Under the pieces are notes generated by a model that did no database searches, was not told the DNA's origin, and saw only the letters and a program-made list of their open reading frames with translations. DNA of 16,047 nt, taken from an uncultured Eubacteriales bacterium (lineage in GTDB: Bacteria; Bacillota; Clostridia; Oscillospirales; Oscillospiraceae). The stretch is from NCBI GenBank assembly GCA_900555735.1, contig USMI01000029.1:1-16047 (forward strand). Direction: 5' to 3'. Made by a program: the position numbers and the translations under genes. Shown here in pieces: positions 8,239-15,040 of the stretch (the stretch's first letter is position 1; every line of letters begins with the position of its first letter).

Positions 8239-8317
8239 GTAGGGGCCGATGCCTACATCGGCCCGCTCGAAGAACGCGGTGTCTACCGTGCGGCGCGATG
8301 TGGGCATCGCGCCCTAC
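8239..8317. repeat. Inverted pair of GTAGGG palindromic units (REP/BIME-like)
   Basis: The left unit (8239-8264) is GTAGG, then GGGCCGATG, a CCTA loop and CATCGGCCC. The right unit (8292-8317) is GGCGCGATG, a TGGG loop, CATCGCGCC and CTAC. Each has a perfect 9-bp stem with a 4-nt loop. The two face each other across a 27-nt spacer, the same plan as the pair at 15662-15738. Confidence 0.75.
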
Positions 8318-8342
8318 AAAAGAGCATTGTGAAGGACGCGCG

Positions 8343-8380
8343 TACCCCAAGGGCACTTGTTCCGCTTTGCTCCACTGCGC
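8343..8380 (+). repeat. 38-nt direct repeat, copy 2
   Basis: This is the second copy of the 38-nt repeat at 8161-8198, with five substitutions, four of them C/T differences and one G/T. It is followed by 43 nt of unremarkable sequence up to the gpmI stop codon. Apart from these repeats, the 326-bp gap from 8098 to 8423 holds only the gpsA ribosome binding site; I saw no convincing promoter or terminator in it. Confidence 0.75.
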
Positions 8381-8423
8381 GGTCGGCTGCAAACCTTTTT
8401 GGCAGAAAAAGACTTTTCGCCAG

Positions 8424-9935
8424 TTATCTTACGATCAGCGTCCGTCCGTCCATCTCAGGCGGGCAGGCAAGGCCCAGCACATCCAAAATGGTGGGAGCGA
8501 TGTCCGCCAGACGGCCGGTGCGCAGCTCACTGCCTGCGCCGCACAGGATGAAGGGCACCAGATTGGTGGTGTGGGCGGTCATGGGGCTGCCGTCGGCCTG
8601 CTTCATATCCTCGGCGTTGCCGTGGTCGGCGGTTATCATGGCGATACCGCCCATCTTCAAGGTAGCATCCACCACCTTGCCCACGCAGGTATCCACGGTC
8701 TCCACCGCCTTGACGGCGGCCTCCAGCACGCCTGTGTGGCCCACCATGTCGCAGTTGGCGAAGTTCAGGATGATAACATCGTAATTGCCGGACTCGATGC
8801 GCTCCACGCACTTGTCGCACACCTCGAAGGCGCTCATTTCCGGCTGGAGGTCGTAGGTGGCCACCTTGGGGGAGGGCACCAGCACCCGATCCTCGCCGGG
8901 GTACTGCTTTTCCACGCCGCCGTTGAAGAAGAAGGTGACATGGGCGTACTTTTCCGTCTCGGCGATGCGCAGCTGGGTCATGCCCATGCTGCTGAGGTAT
9001 TCGCCCAGACCGTTCTTCACCGCCACACGGGGCCACGCCACCAGCACATTGGGCATGGAGGCGTCATACTCGGTGTTGCACACATAGGTGGTGGGGAAGA
9101 ACTCCCGCTGGAAGCCGTCGAAATCGGGGTCCACGATGGCGCGGGTGATCTCACGGGCGCGGTCGGGACGGTAGTTGAAGAAAATGACACTGTCGTTGTC
9201 GCCGATGGTGCCGTCCTTGTCGCAGACCACAGGCTCCACGAACTCGTCGGTGACGCCGTTGGCATAGGACTTGGCCACGGCGTCCACGGGGTCGGCATTC
9301 TGCACGCCCTCGCCGTAGACCATGGCGTCATAGGCCATCTGCACGCGCTCCCAGCGCTTGTCGCGGTCCATGGCGTAATAGCGGCCCATCACCGTGGCGA
9401 TCTTGCCCACGCCCAGCTGGGCGCACTTGTCCCGCAGCTCCTCCACGAAGCCCTTGCCGCTGGTGGGCGACACGTCGCGGCCATCCAGAAAGCAGTGGAC
9501 ATAGACCTTGGTGAGGCCCTTATCCTTTGCCAGCTGCAGCAGGGCGAACAGGTGCTGGATATGGGAGTGTACGCCGCCGTCGGACAGCAGACCGTACAGA
9601 TGCAGGCTGCTGTCGTGCTTCAGGCAGTCGTCCATGGCCTTGTTGTAGGCCTCGTTTTTGAAGAAGCTGCCATCGTCGATGGCGCGGCTGATGCGGGGCA
9701 GATCCTGAAATACCACCCGGCCGCCGCCGATATTGGTGTGTCCTACCTCGCTGTTGCCCATCTGACCGGCGGGCAGACCCACGTCCAGTCCGCTGGCGGA
9801 CAGGGTGGTGTTGGCGTATTCCTTGAACAGCCGGTCAAGCACCGGCGTGTTGGCCAGCGTTACGGCGTTGTCATCGCTGGCGGGAGCCAGTCCGAAGCCG
9901 TCCATGATAATCAGCGTAGTCGGCGTCTTGTTCAT
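8424..9935 (-). CDS. gpmI: 2,3-bisphosphoglycerate-independent phosphoglycerate mutase
   Basis: This 503-aa cytoplasmic enzyme interconverts 3- and 2-phosphoglycerate in glycolysis through a phosphoserine intermediate and two metal ions, usually Mn2+ in Firmicutes. The full family layout is present: D12 in IIMDGFG, the nucleophile S62 in GNSEVGHTNIGGGR, DGGVHSH (119-125), DGRDVSPTSG (151-160), GRYYAMDRD (184-192), NYRPDRAREI (254-263), D396/H400 in NCDMVGH, and D437/H438 in ADHGNAEDM. Length is normal for the family. AAGGAAGG lies 7 nt before the ATG. It is the last gene of trmL-pgk-tpiA-gpmI, 27 nt after tpiA. No clear terminator follows it, only the repeat-filled gap before gpsA. Confidence 0.97.
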   Translation of the reverse strand: MNKTPTTLIIMDGFGLAPASDDNAVTLANTPVLDRLFKEYANTTLSASGLDVGLPAGQMGNSEVGHTNIGGGRVVFQDLPRISRAIDDGSFFKNEAYNKAMDDCLKHDSSLHLYGLLSDGGVHSHIQHLFALLQLAKDKGLTKVYVHCFLDGRDVSPTSGKGFVEELRDKCAQLGVGKIATVMGRYYAMDRDKRWERVQMAYDAMVYGEGVQNADPVDAVAKSYANGVTDEFVEPVVCDKDGTIGDNDSVIFFNYRPDRAREITRAIVDPDFDGFQREFFPTTYVCNTEYDASMPNVLVAWPRVAVKNGLGEYLSSMGMTQLRIAETEKYAHVTFFFNGGVEKQYPGEDRVLVPSPKVATYDLQPEMSAFEVCDKCVERIESGNYDVIILNFANCDMVGHTGVLEAAVKAVETVDTCVGKVVDATLKMGGIAMITADHGNAEDMKQADGSPMTAHTTNLVPFILCGAGSELRTGRLADIAPTILDVLGLACPPEMDGRTLIVR

Positions 9936-9962
9936 GACAGAACCTTCCTTTCTCGCGGTATG

Positions 9963-10736
9963 TCAGTCCTGATTGGCAGCGTTGATGATCTCCACAAACT
10001 CGGCGGGCTTCAGGCTGGCGCCGCCGATCAGGCCGCCGTCGATATCGCTCTGGCCCAGCAGCTCCGCCGCGTTGGAGGGCTTCATGGAGCCGCCGTACTG
10101 GATGGTGATGGAGCGGGCGATGCGGGCGCCGTACAGGTGGCGCACGGTGGTGCGGATGAAGGTGCAGACCTCGGCGGCCTGCTCGGCGGTGGCGGTCTTG
10201 CCGGTGCCGATGGCCCATACCGGCTCATAGGCGATGACGCACTTGCGCAGCTTCTCGGCAGGCACACCGGCCAGCGCGGACTTCACCTGCAGCGCGATCA
10301 GCTCCATGGTGATGCCCAGCTCACGCTGCTCCAGCGTTTCGCCCACGCAGATGATGGGGTGCAGGCCTGCGTCCAGCGCGGCCAGCGCCTTCTTGTTGAC
10401 GGTGAAGTCGGTCTCGCCGAAGTACTGGCGGCGCTCGGAATGGCCGATGATAACGTACTTCACGCCCAGATCCTTCAGCATCTCGGCGGACACCTCGCCG
10501 GTGTAGGCACCAGACTTCTCATAGAACACGTTCTCGGCGCCCACGGACACCCGCAGATCCTTGAAGGCGCGGATGGCAGTGGAGATGTTCACGGAGGGGA
10601 CACACACCACCACGTCGCACCACTTGGCCTTGGGCATGATGGCTTTCAGTTCTTCGGCAAACTTCTTGGTCTCGCTGGCGGTCATGTTCATCTTCCAGTT
10701 GCCGGCAATAATGGTCTTGCGATATCTGCGATTCAT
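9963..10736 (-). CDS. tpiA: Triosephosphate isomerase
   Basis: This 257-aa TIM-barrel enzyme interconverts dihydroxyacetone phosphate and glyceraldehyde-3-phosphate. Active-site residues are all visible: N13 and K15 in GNWKMN, H99 in IIGHSERR, E171 in AYEPVWAIGTG, and the phosphate-binding loops IQYGGSM (212-218) and GGLIGGASL (234-242). Length is standard. The Shine-Dalgarno GAGGAG (10748-10753) is rather far, 11 nt, from the ATG at 10736, but that start gives the family-typical N-terminus. It lies 53 nt after pgk and 27 nt before gpmI on the minus strand, clearly within the same operon. Confidence 0.97.
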   Translation of the reverse strand: MNRRYRKTIIAGNWKMNMTASETKKFAEELKAIMPKAKWCDVVVCVPSVNISTAIRAFKDLRVSVGAENVFYEKSGAYTGEVSAEMLKDLGVKYVIIGHSERRQYFGETDFTVNKKALAALDAGLHPIICVGETLEQRELGITMELIALQVKSALAGVPAEKLRKCVIAYEPVWAIGTGKTATAEQAAEVCTFIRTTVRHLYGARIARSITIQYGGSMKPSNAAELLGQSDIDGGLIGGASLKPAEFVEIINAANQD

Positions 10737-10789
10737 GTTTTTCTAAGCTCCTCTAATTTATATTCAAATGATCTTAAAAATTGCAGTTT

Positions 10790-11983
10790 TTACTTATCTA
10801 AGAGGCACGCCACACCGGGCAGCTCCAGACCCTCCAGAAATTCCAGAGACGCGCCGCCGCCGGTAGAGATGTGGGTGATCTTGTCGGCGAAGCCCATCTG
10901 CTCCACGGCTGCCGCGCTGTCGCCGCCGCCCACGATGGTGACAGCGCCGCTGTCGGCCAGCGCCTGCGCCATGGCACGGGTACCAGCGGCGAAGTTCTCG
11001 AACTCAAACACGCCCATGGGGCCGTTCCACACCACGGTACCCGCGCCCTTCACGGCGTCGCAGAAGGTCTTGGTGGTGTTGGGGCCGATGTCCATGCCCT
11101 CGTAATCGGCGGGGATATCCATGGTGCTGACCACCATGCGCTTGGCGTCGTTGGAGAAGCTGTCGGCAGCCACGGTGTCGGTGGGCAGCAGCAGCTTTAC
11201 GCCATTCTTCTTGGCCTTTTCGATCATCTCCAGCGCATAGTCCAGCTTATCGTTCTCGCACAGGCTCTTGCCGATCTCGCCGCCCTGCGCCTTGGCGAAG
11301 GTATAGGCCATGCCGCCGCCGATGATGATGGTGTCGGCCTTGTCCAGCAGGTTGCGGATCACGCCCAGCTTGTCGCTGATCTTGGCGCCGCCCAGCACCG
11401 CCACGAAGGGACGCTTGGGATCGTCCAGCGCCTTGCCCATGATCTCCAGCTCCTTGGCCACCAGCAGGCCGGACACGGCAGGCAGGAAGGCCGCCACACC
11501 GGCGGTGGAGGCGTGGGCGCGGTGTACGGTGCCGAAGGCGTCGGACACATACAGCTCCGCCATGGAGGCCAACTCCTTGGCAAAACTGGGGTCGTTCTTC
11601 TCCTCGCGGATGTCGAAGCGCAGGTTCTCCAGCAGCATGATCTCGCCGCCCTTCAGGGCCACGGCCTTGGTCTTGGCGTCCTCGCCCACGATGTCCTTGG
11701 CGAAGATGACCTCCTGACCCAGCAGCTCACTGAGGCGCTTTGCCACGGGGGCAAGGCTCAGCTTTTCCTTCCACTCGCCCTTGGGCTTGCCCAGATGGGA
11801 GCAGGCGATGACCGCCGCGCCCTTGTCCAGCAGATACCGGATGGTGGGCAGCGCCGCCACGATGCGCTTGTCACTGGTGATCTCGCCGGTGGCTTTGTCC
11901 TGCGGTACGTTGAAATCGCAGCGCAGCAGGATCTTCTTGCCTGCCACATCCACGTCCATGATGGTTTTCTTGTTGTAGTTCAT
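10790..11983 (-). CDS. pgk: Phosphoglycerate kinase
   Basis: This 397-aa monomeric glycolytic kinase transfers phosphate from 1,3-bisphosphoglycerate to ADP. The N-domain shows LLRCDFNVP (19-27), SHLGKPKG (62-69) and LLENLRF (117-123). The C-domain shows LGGAKISDK (197-205), GGGMAYTF (222-229), VVWNGPMGVFE (317-327), GGGDSAAA (352-359) and the C-terminal STGGGASLEFLEG (373-385). These cover both substrate sites and the hinge. AAAGGAG (11992-11998) is 8 nt before the ATG. It lies 26 nt after trmL and 53 nt before tpiA. No gap gene is adjacent, so glyceraldehyde-3-phosphate dehydrogenase must be encoded elsewhere. Confidence 0.97.
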   Translation of the reverse strand: MNYNKKTIMDVDVAGKKILLRCDFNVPQDKATGEITSDKRIVAALPTIRYLLDKGAAVIACSHLGKPKGEWKEKLSLAPVAKRLSELLGQEVIFAKDIVGEDAKTKAVALKGGEIMLLENLRFDIREEKNDPSFAKELASMAELYVSDAFGTVHRAHASTAGVAAFLPAVSGLLVAKELEIMGKALDDPKRPFVAVLGGAKISDKLGVIRNLLDKADTIIIGGGMAYTFAKAQGGEIGKSLCENDKLDYALEMIEKAKKNGVKLLLPTDTVAADSFSNDAKRMVVSTMDIPADYEGMDIGPNTTKTFCDAVKGAGTVVWNGPMGVFEFENFAAGTRAMAQALADSGAVTIVGGGDSAAAVEQMGFADKITHISTGGGASLEFLEGLELPGVACLLDK

Positions 11984-12009
11984 ATTCGCGTCTCCTTTAC
12001 AGAGTAGTG

Positions 12010-12501
12010 TTACATGGTTGCCATTTCTCCCACGCCGGTCAGGCCGGGGAAGCCGTTCTGCCGCAGCGCCTCATAGGTGAGGATGGCCACGGAGTTGCTG
12101 AGATTCAGGCTGCGGGCGTCCGACCGCATGGGAAGCCGGATGCAGCGGTCATAGTGGGCCATGCGGAAGTCCTCAGGAAGTCCCGCCGTCTCCTTGCCGA
12201 AGAACAGCCAGCAGTCAGGGGAGAACCGGGCCTGCGTATAATCCCGCGGCGCCTTGGTGGTGGCCAGCCACAGGTCGGCCGGCGCTTCGGGGTGCTGCCG
12301 GAAAAGATCGTCCAGCCCATCGTAGTCCCGCACCTCTACCAGATGCCAGTAATCCAGACCGGCCCGCTTTACGGCGCGGTCGGAAATATCAAAGCCCAGC
12401 GGGCGGACAAGATGCAGGCGGCTGCCGGTAGCGGCGCAGGTGCGGGCGATGTTGCCGCAGTTCTGCGGGATCTCCGGCTCCACCAAAACAATGTTCAGCA
12501 T
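12010..12501 (-). CDS. trmL: tRNA (cytidine/uridine-2'-O-)-methyltransferase TrmL
   Basis: This 163-aa SPOUT-class methyltransferase would add a 2'-O-methyl group to nucleotide 34 of tRNA-Leu isoacceptors. The N-terminal MLNIVLVEPEIPQNCGNIAR is typical of the family. The SAM-binding trefoil-knot motifs are LFFGKETAGLPE (99-110) and IRLPMRSDARSLNLSNSVAI (121-140). The start at 12501 is chosen because it matches the family N-terminus and has GAGGTG (12512-12517) 10 nt away; a longer in-frame version would start inside the promoter. It is the first gene of the trmL-pgk-tpiA-gpmI unit, 26 nt before pgk. Its presence at the head of a glycolysis operon may simply couple translation capacity and energy supply. 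Confidence 0.92.
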   Translation of the reverse strand: MLNIVLVEPEIPQNCGNIARTCAATGSRLHLVRPLGFDISDRAVKRAGLDYWHLVEVRDYDGLDDLFRQHPEAPADLWLATTKAPRDYTQARFSPDCWLFFGKETAGLPEDFRMAHYDRCIRLPMRSDARSLNLSNSVAILTYEALRQNGFPGLTGVGEMATM

Positions 12502-12537
12502 AGTGAATTTACACCTCATGTTCAAAAAACATTGCAT

Positions 12538-12566
12538 AGTATAAAACAATTCTTTCCGGAATTCAA
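12538..12566 (-). promoter_or_regulatory. Sigma-A promoter of the trmL-pgk-tpiA-gpmI operon
   Basis: On the minus strand TTGAAT (12566-12561) and TATACT (12543-12538) are 17 bp apart. The predicted start is near 12531, giving a leader of about 30 nt. Upstream of the -35 box lie phased A/T-tracts that could bend the DNA or act like an UP element. Confidence 0.85.
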
Positions 12567-12570
12567 CATC

Positions 12571-12720
12571 AAAATTGTTAAAAAGCCTGTTTTTCTCATT
12601 AAAATATTCATTTTGAACGTCGATTTTTTGAGAAAACAGAGAATTCGTGCTATTCTGCCATTTTTACCCATAACAGACAAAAAATCTTGGTGGTTTTTCT
12701 GCGCAAAAACACTGGATTTT
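12571..12720. other. AT-rich divergent intergenic region with phased A-tracts
   Basis: Runs of A or T of 4-5 bases centred at about 12572, 12582, 12592, 12602 and 12612 repeat once per helical turn, ending just upstream of the trmL -35 box. More tracts follow at about 12627, 12634, 12663, 12681, 12696, 12707 and 12718 toward the glmU-like gene's promoter. Phased A-tracts are known to curve DNA. No reading frame or hairpin gene is supported here. Confidence 0.55.
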
Positions 12721-12740
12721 CCCACAGGATATGTTATACT
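12712..12740 (+). promoter_or_regulatory. Extended -10 promoter of the glmU-like gene and prs
   Basis: TGTTATACT (12732-12740) is an extended -10 element. The -35 region (about 12712-12718, TGGATT) is weak, as is common with extended -10 promoters. Transcription would start near 12747, about 40 nt before the ATG. Confidence 0.65.
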
Positions 12741-12787
12741 ACCAATAAGAAGAAATGTTACCATCTCTTTTCTGGGGGTGTTTTCCA

Positions 12788-13939
12788 ATGGATCACAATA
12801 TTGCGATCATTGATCTTCGCGCCGGCGGTGCCGGCGCCGATACCGCTATGAAACCGCTGATGCTGCACACAATACTCTTTTGCCCCGTTATCCGGTGGGT
12901 GTGTCAGGAGTTATTGCCCTGCGGCGTCGGGCGGTTTTTTGTTGTCTGCGATGAAGAATGGCGGGAGGAGACTGCCGGGGCCTTGCAGGGCATCGGCGGC
13001 GTGACCTTCCATGATAGGTTGGAGGAAGCACTTTCCGCTGCCGAGGGCGAGGTGATCGTCGTTCCCGGCGCGGTGGTGCCTGTATGGGGCGAGGGGAACC
13101 GCGCCGTCTATGCCGCTGACGCCGCGTTGCTGCGTGCCCGTCTGGCGGAGGGCCTGACGCTGAACGACTGTCCGGCGAATGCCGGAAGCATCTGCCAGCT
13201 GTGGCAGAGCCCCAGTGCCGCGCCGTCCTTCCTGCCTGTTGCCGACGCCGCCCGATTGCAGGCGGCCATGCCCGCCGCCCGTGCGCTGCTGATGCGGCGG
13301 ATGGCCATGAACGGCGTCACCGTCATCGACCCCGAGAATACCTATGTGGATCCCCGCTGCGCTGTTGCGCCGGACGTGATGCTGCTGCCGGGGACGATCC
13401 TGCGGGGGCATACCGTTATCGGCAAGGGCTGCGAGATCGGCCCCAATACCATGATCCGTGACTGCGTGGTGGGCGAGGATACCACCGTCAACGCCAGCCA
13501 GCTCAACGAGAGCACCATCGGCAGCCATACCACCGTGGGGCCCTTCGCCTATGTGCGGCCCGGCTGCACCGTGGGCGACCACTGCCGCATCGGCGATTTC
13601 GTGGAGCTGAAGAACTCCAAGCTGGACGACGGCACCAAGGTCAGCCATCTCACCTATGTGGGCGACAGTGATATCGGCAAGCGGGTCAACTTCGGCTGCG
13701 GCACCGTCACCACCAACTATAACGGCCTGAAAAAGTTCCGCTGCACCGTGGGGGACGATGTGTTCCTCGGCTGCAACACCAACCTGATCGCGCCGGTCAC
13801 CATCGGTGACGGGGCTTATACCGCCGCAGGCTCCACCATCGACAAGGATGTGCCCGCCGGTGCGCTGGCTGTGGCCCGCGCGCGGCAGGAGAACAAGCCC
13901 GGCTGGGCCGACCGGTTCTTTAAAAACAAAAAGAAGTAA
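12788..13939 (+). CDS. GlmU-like glucosamine-1-phosphate acetyltransferase with degenerate uridylyltransferase domain
   Basis: This 383-aa protein sits in the canonical glmU position before prs. The C-terminal half (about 175-365) is an intact left-handed beta-helix acetyltransferase domain: GVTVIDPENTYVD (176-188), VGPFAYVRPG (250-259), IGDFVELKNS (268-277), the catalytic histidine H287 in SHLTYVGDS, NFGCGTVTTNYNG (301-313) and LGCNTNLIAPVTIG (327-340). The N-terminal half is only about 170 residues, against about 230 in GlmU. It keeps traces of the fold (MKPLMLHTILFCPVIRWV at 21-38) but lacks the GTRM nucleotide-binding loop and its PK lysine, and the later uridine and GlcNAc motifs are gone. 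It probably makes GlcNAc-1-phosphate but cannot make UDP-GlcNAc. The ATG at 12788 follows GGGGGTG. Confidence 0.85.
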   Translation: MDHNIAIIDLRAGGAGADTAMKPLMLHTILFCPVIRWVCQELLPCGVGRFFVVCDEEWREETAGALQGIGGVTFHDRLEEALSAAEGEVIVVPGAVVPVWGEGNRAVYAADAALLRARLAEGLTLNDCPANAGSICQLWQSPSAAPSFLPVADAARLQAAMPAARALLMRRMAMNGVTVIDPENTYVDPRCAVAPDVMLLPGTILRGHTVIGKGCEIGPNTMIRDCVVGEDTTVNASQLNESTIGSHTTVGPFAYVRPGCTVGDHCRIGDFVELKNSKLDDGTKVSHLTYVGDSDIGKRVNFGCGTVTTNYNGLKKFRCTVGDDVFLGCNTNLIAPVTIGDGAYTAAGSTIDKDVPAGALAVARARQENKPGWADRFFKNKKK

Positions 13940-13980
13940 AAATTTTACATAAAAAATACAAAAGAGGAGGATGTTTCACC

Positions 13981-14940
13981 ATGATTTCTCACGGCAAGGA
14001 CATCAAGATTTTCACCGGCAACGCAAACCCCGCTCTGGCGCAGGAGATCTGCAAGATCATCGGCACCAAGCTGGGCGAGGCAGAGGTCAAGAGCTTCGCT
14101 GACGGCGAGGCCAGCGTCTCCCTGTACGAGACCGTCCGCGGCAGCGACGTGTTCCTCATCAACTCCACCTGCAAGCCTGTCAACGACAGCCTGATGGAGC
14201 TGCTCATCATGATCGATGCCTGCAAGCGCGCCAGCGCCGGCCGTGTCACGGCGGTCGTCCCCTATTTCGGCTATGCCCGTCAGGACCGCAAGGCCAAGAG
14301 CCGCGACCCCATCTCCGCCAAGCTGGTGGCCAACATGCTGACTGCCGCCGGCGCCGACCGCGTGCTGACCATGGACCTGCATGCCGCTCAGATCCAGGGT
14401 TTCTTTGATATCCCCGTGGATAACCTGCTGGGCAACCCCGTGTTTGTGGATTACTATGCCAAGAAGTTCGGCAGCTCCGTGGAGGATATGGTCGTGGTGT
14501 CCCCCGATGTGGGCAGCGTGGCCCGCAGCCGCACCTTTGCCCAGAAGCTGCACATGGGTCTGGCCATCGTGGACAAGCGCCGCCAGAAGGCCAACCAGTG
14601 CGAGGTCATGAACGTCATCGGCGACGTGGAAGGCAAGGACTGCATCCTCTTCGACGACATGGTGGATACCGCCGGCTCCCTGTGCAACGCGGCCAAGGCT
14701 ATCGTAGAGGTGGGCGGCGCCCGCAACGTGTACGCCTGCGCCAGCCACGGCCTGCTGGACGGTCCCGCTCTGGAGCGCATCGAGGCCAGCCACATTCAGG
14801 AGCTGGCGCTGCTGAACACCCTGCCTGTGTCCTTCGGTGAGGGCTGCTCCAAGATCAAGTACCTGTCCGTGGCTCCCATGTTTGCCGAGGCCATCGAGCG
14901 CATCTATCAGGAGATCTCCATCGCCAAGCTGTTCAACTGA
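13981..14940 (+). CDS. prs: Ribose-phosphate pyrophosphokinase (PRPP synthase)
   Basis: This 319-aa class I enzyme makes 5-phosphoribosyl-1-pyrophosphate from ribose-5-phosphate and ATP for nucleotide, histidine and tryptophan synthesis. Visible motifs are the ATP-binding ARQDRK (99-104), the metal and catalytic MDLHAAQIQGFF (131-142, H134), K199 and R200-R201 of the flexible loop, and the PRPP-binding loop LFDDMVDTAGS (223-233). The segment SPDVGSVARSR (174-184) corresponds to the usual SPD-GG-R-R region, with some substitutions. Length is normal. AGGAGG (13965-13970) lies 10 nt before the ATG. It lies 41 nt after the glmU-like gene without a terminator between, so they form one operon, as in Bacillus gcaD-prs. 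Confidence 0.96.
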   Translation: MISHGKDIKIFTGNANPALAQEICKIIGTKLGEAEVKSFADGEASVSLYETVRGSDVFLINSTCKPVNDSLMELLIMIDACKRASAGRVTAVVPYFGYARQDRKAKSRDPISAKLVANMLTAAGADRVLTMDLHAAQIQGFFDIPVDNLLGNPVFVDYYAKKFGSSVEDMVVVSPDVGSVARSRTFAQKLHMGLAIVDKRRQKANQCEVMNVIGDVEGKDCILFDDMVDTAGSLCNAAKAIVEVGGARNVYACASHGLLDGPALERIEASHIQELALLNTLPVSFGEGCSKIKYLSVAPMFAEAIERIYQEISIAKLFN

Positions 14941-14943
14941 GAC

Positions 14944-14972
14944 TTTTCAAATCGAATATAAGGTGTTATAAT
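14944..14972 (+). promoter_or_regulatory. Promoter of the pth-mfd unit
   Basis: TTTTCA (14944-14949), a 17-bp spacer and a consensus TATAAT (14967-14972) preceded by TGT (extended -10). The predicted start near 14979 falls inside the hairpin described next. Confidence 0.82.
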
Positions 14973-15000
14973 AGGGGAACTGCGCACGCAGTTCCCCTAT
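14971..15000. terminator. 14-bp hairpin between prs and pth, overlapping the pth promoter
   Basis: Arms 14971-14984 and 14987-15000 are perfectly complementary with only CA between them. The right arm runs into TCTTC rather than a clean T-run. It lies 30 nt after the prs stop and could terminate prs transcripts weakly, but it also covers the last bases of TATAAT and the expected start site. It may therefore act as an operator or structured 5' end. Its role is undecided. Confidence 0.5.
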
Positions 15001-15040
15001 TCTTCACGGGGAAGACCACAGAGAGAAGGAGGGACGCTCC

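Noticed and set aside
8401..8421. Hairpin GGC-a-GAAAA / TTTTC-GCC just after the gpmI stop as a terminator
   Set aside because: On the minus strand it is followed by A-rich, not T-rich, sequence, so it does not meet terminator criteria.
8298..11105. Very long (935-codon) open frame opposite gpmI, tpiA and part of pgk
   Set aside because: It is antisense to three highly conserved enzymes and has the same low-complexity Gly/His/Val composition typical of shadow frames; the equivalent 856-codon frame opposite the ATPase is rejected for the same reason.
12788..13939. Frameshift explanation for the missing GlmU N-terminal motifs
   Set aside because: I saw no GTRM/PK-type motif in the other plus-strand frames around 12755-13300, so domain decay or replacement is more likely than a single sequencing error.
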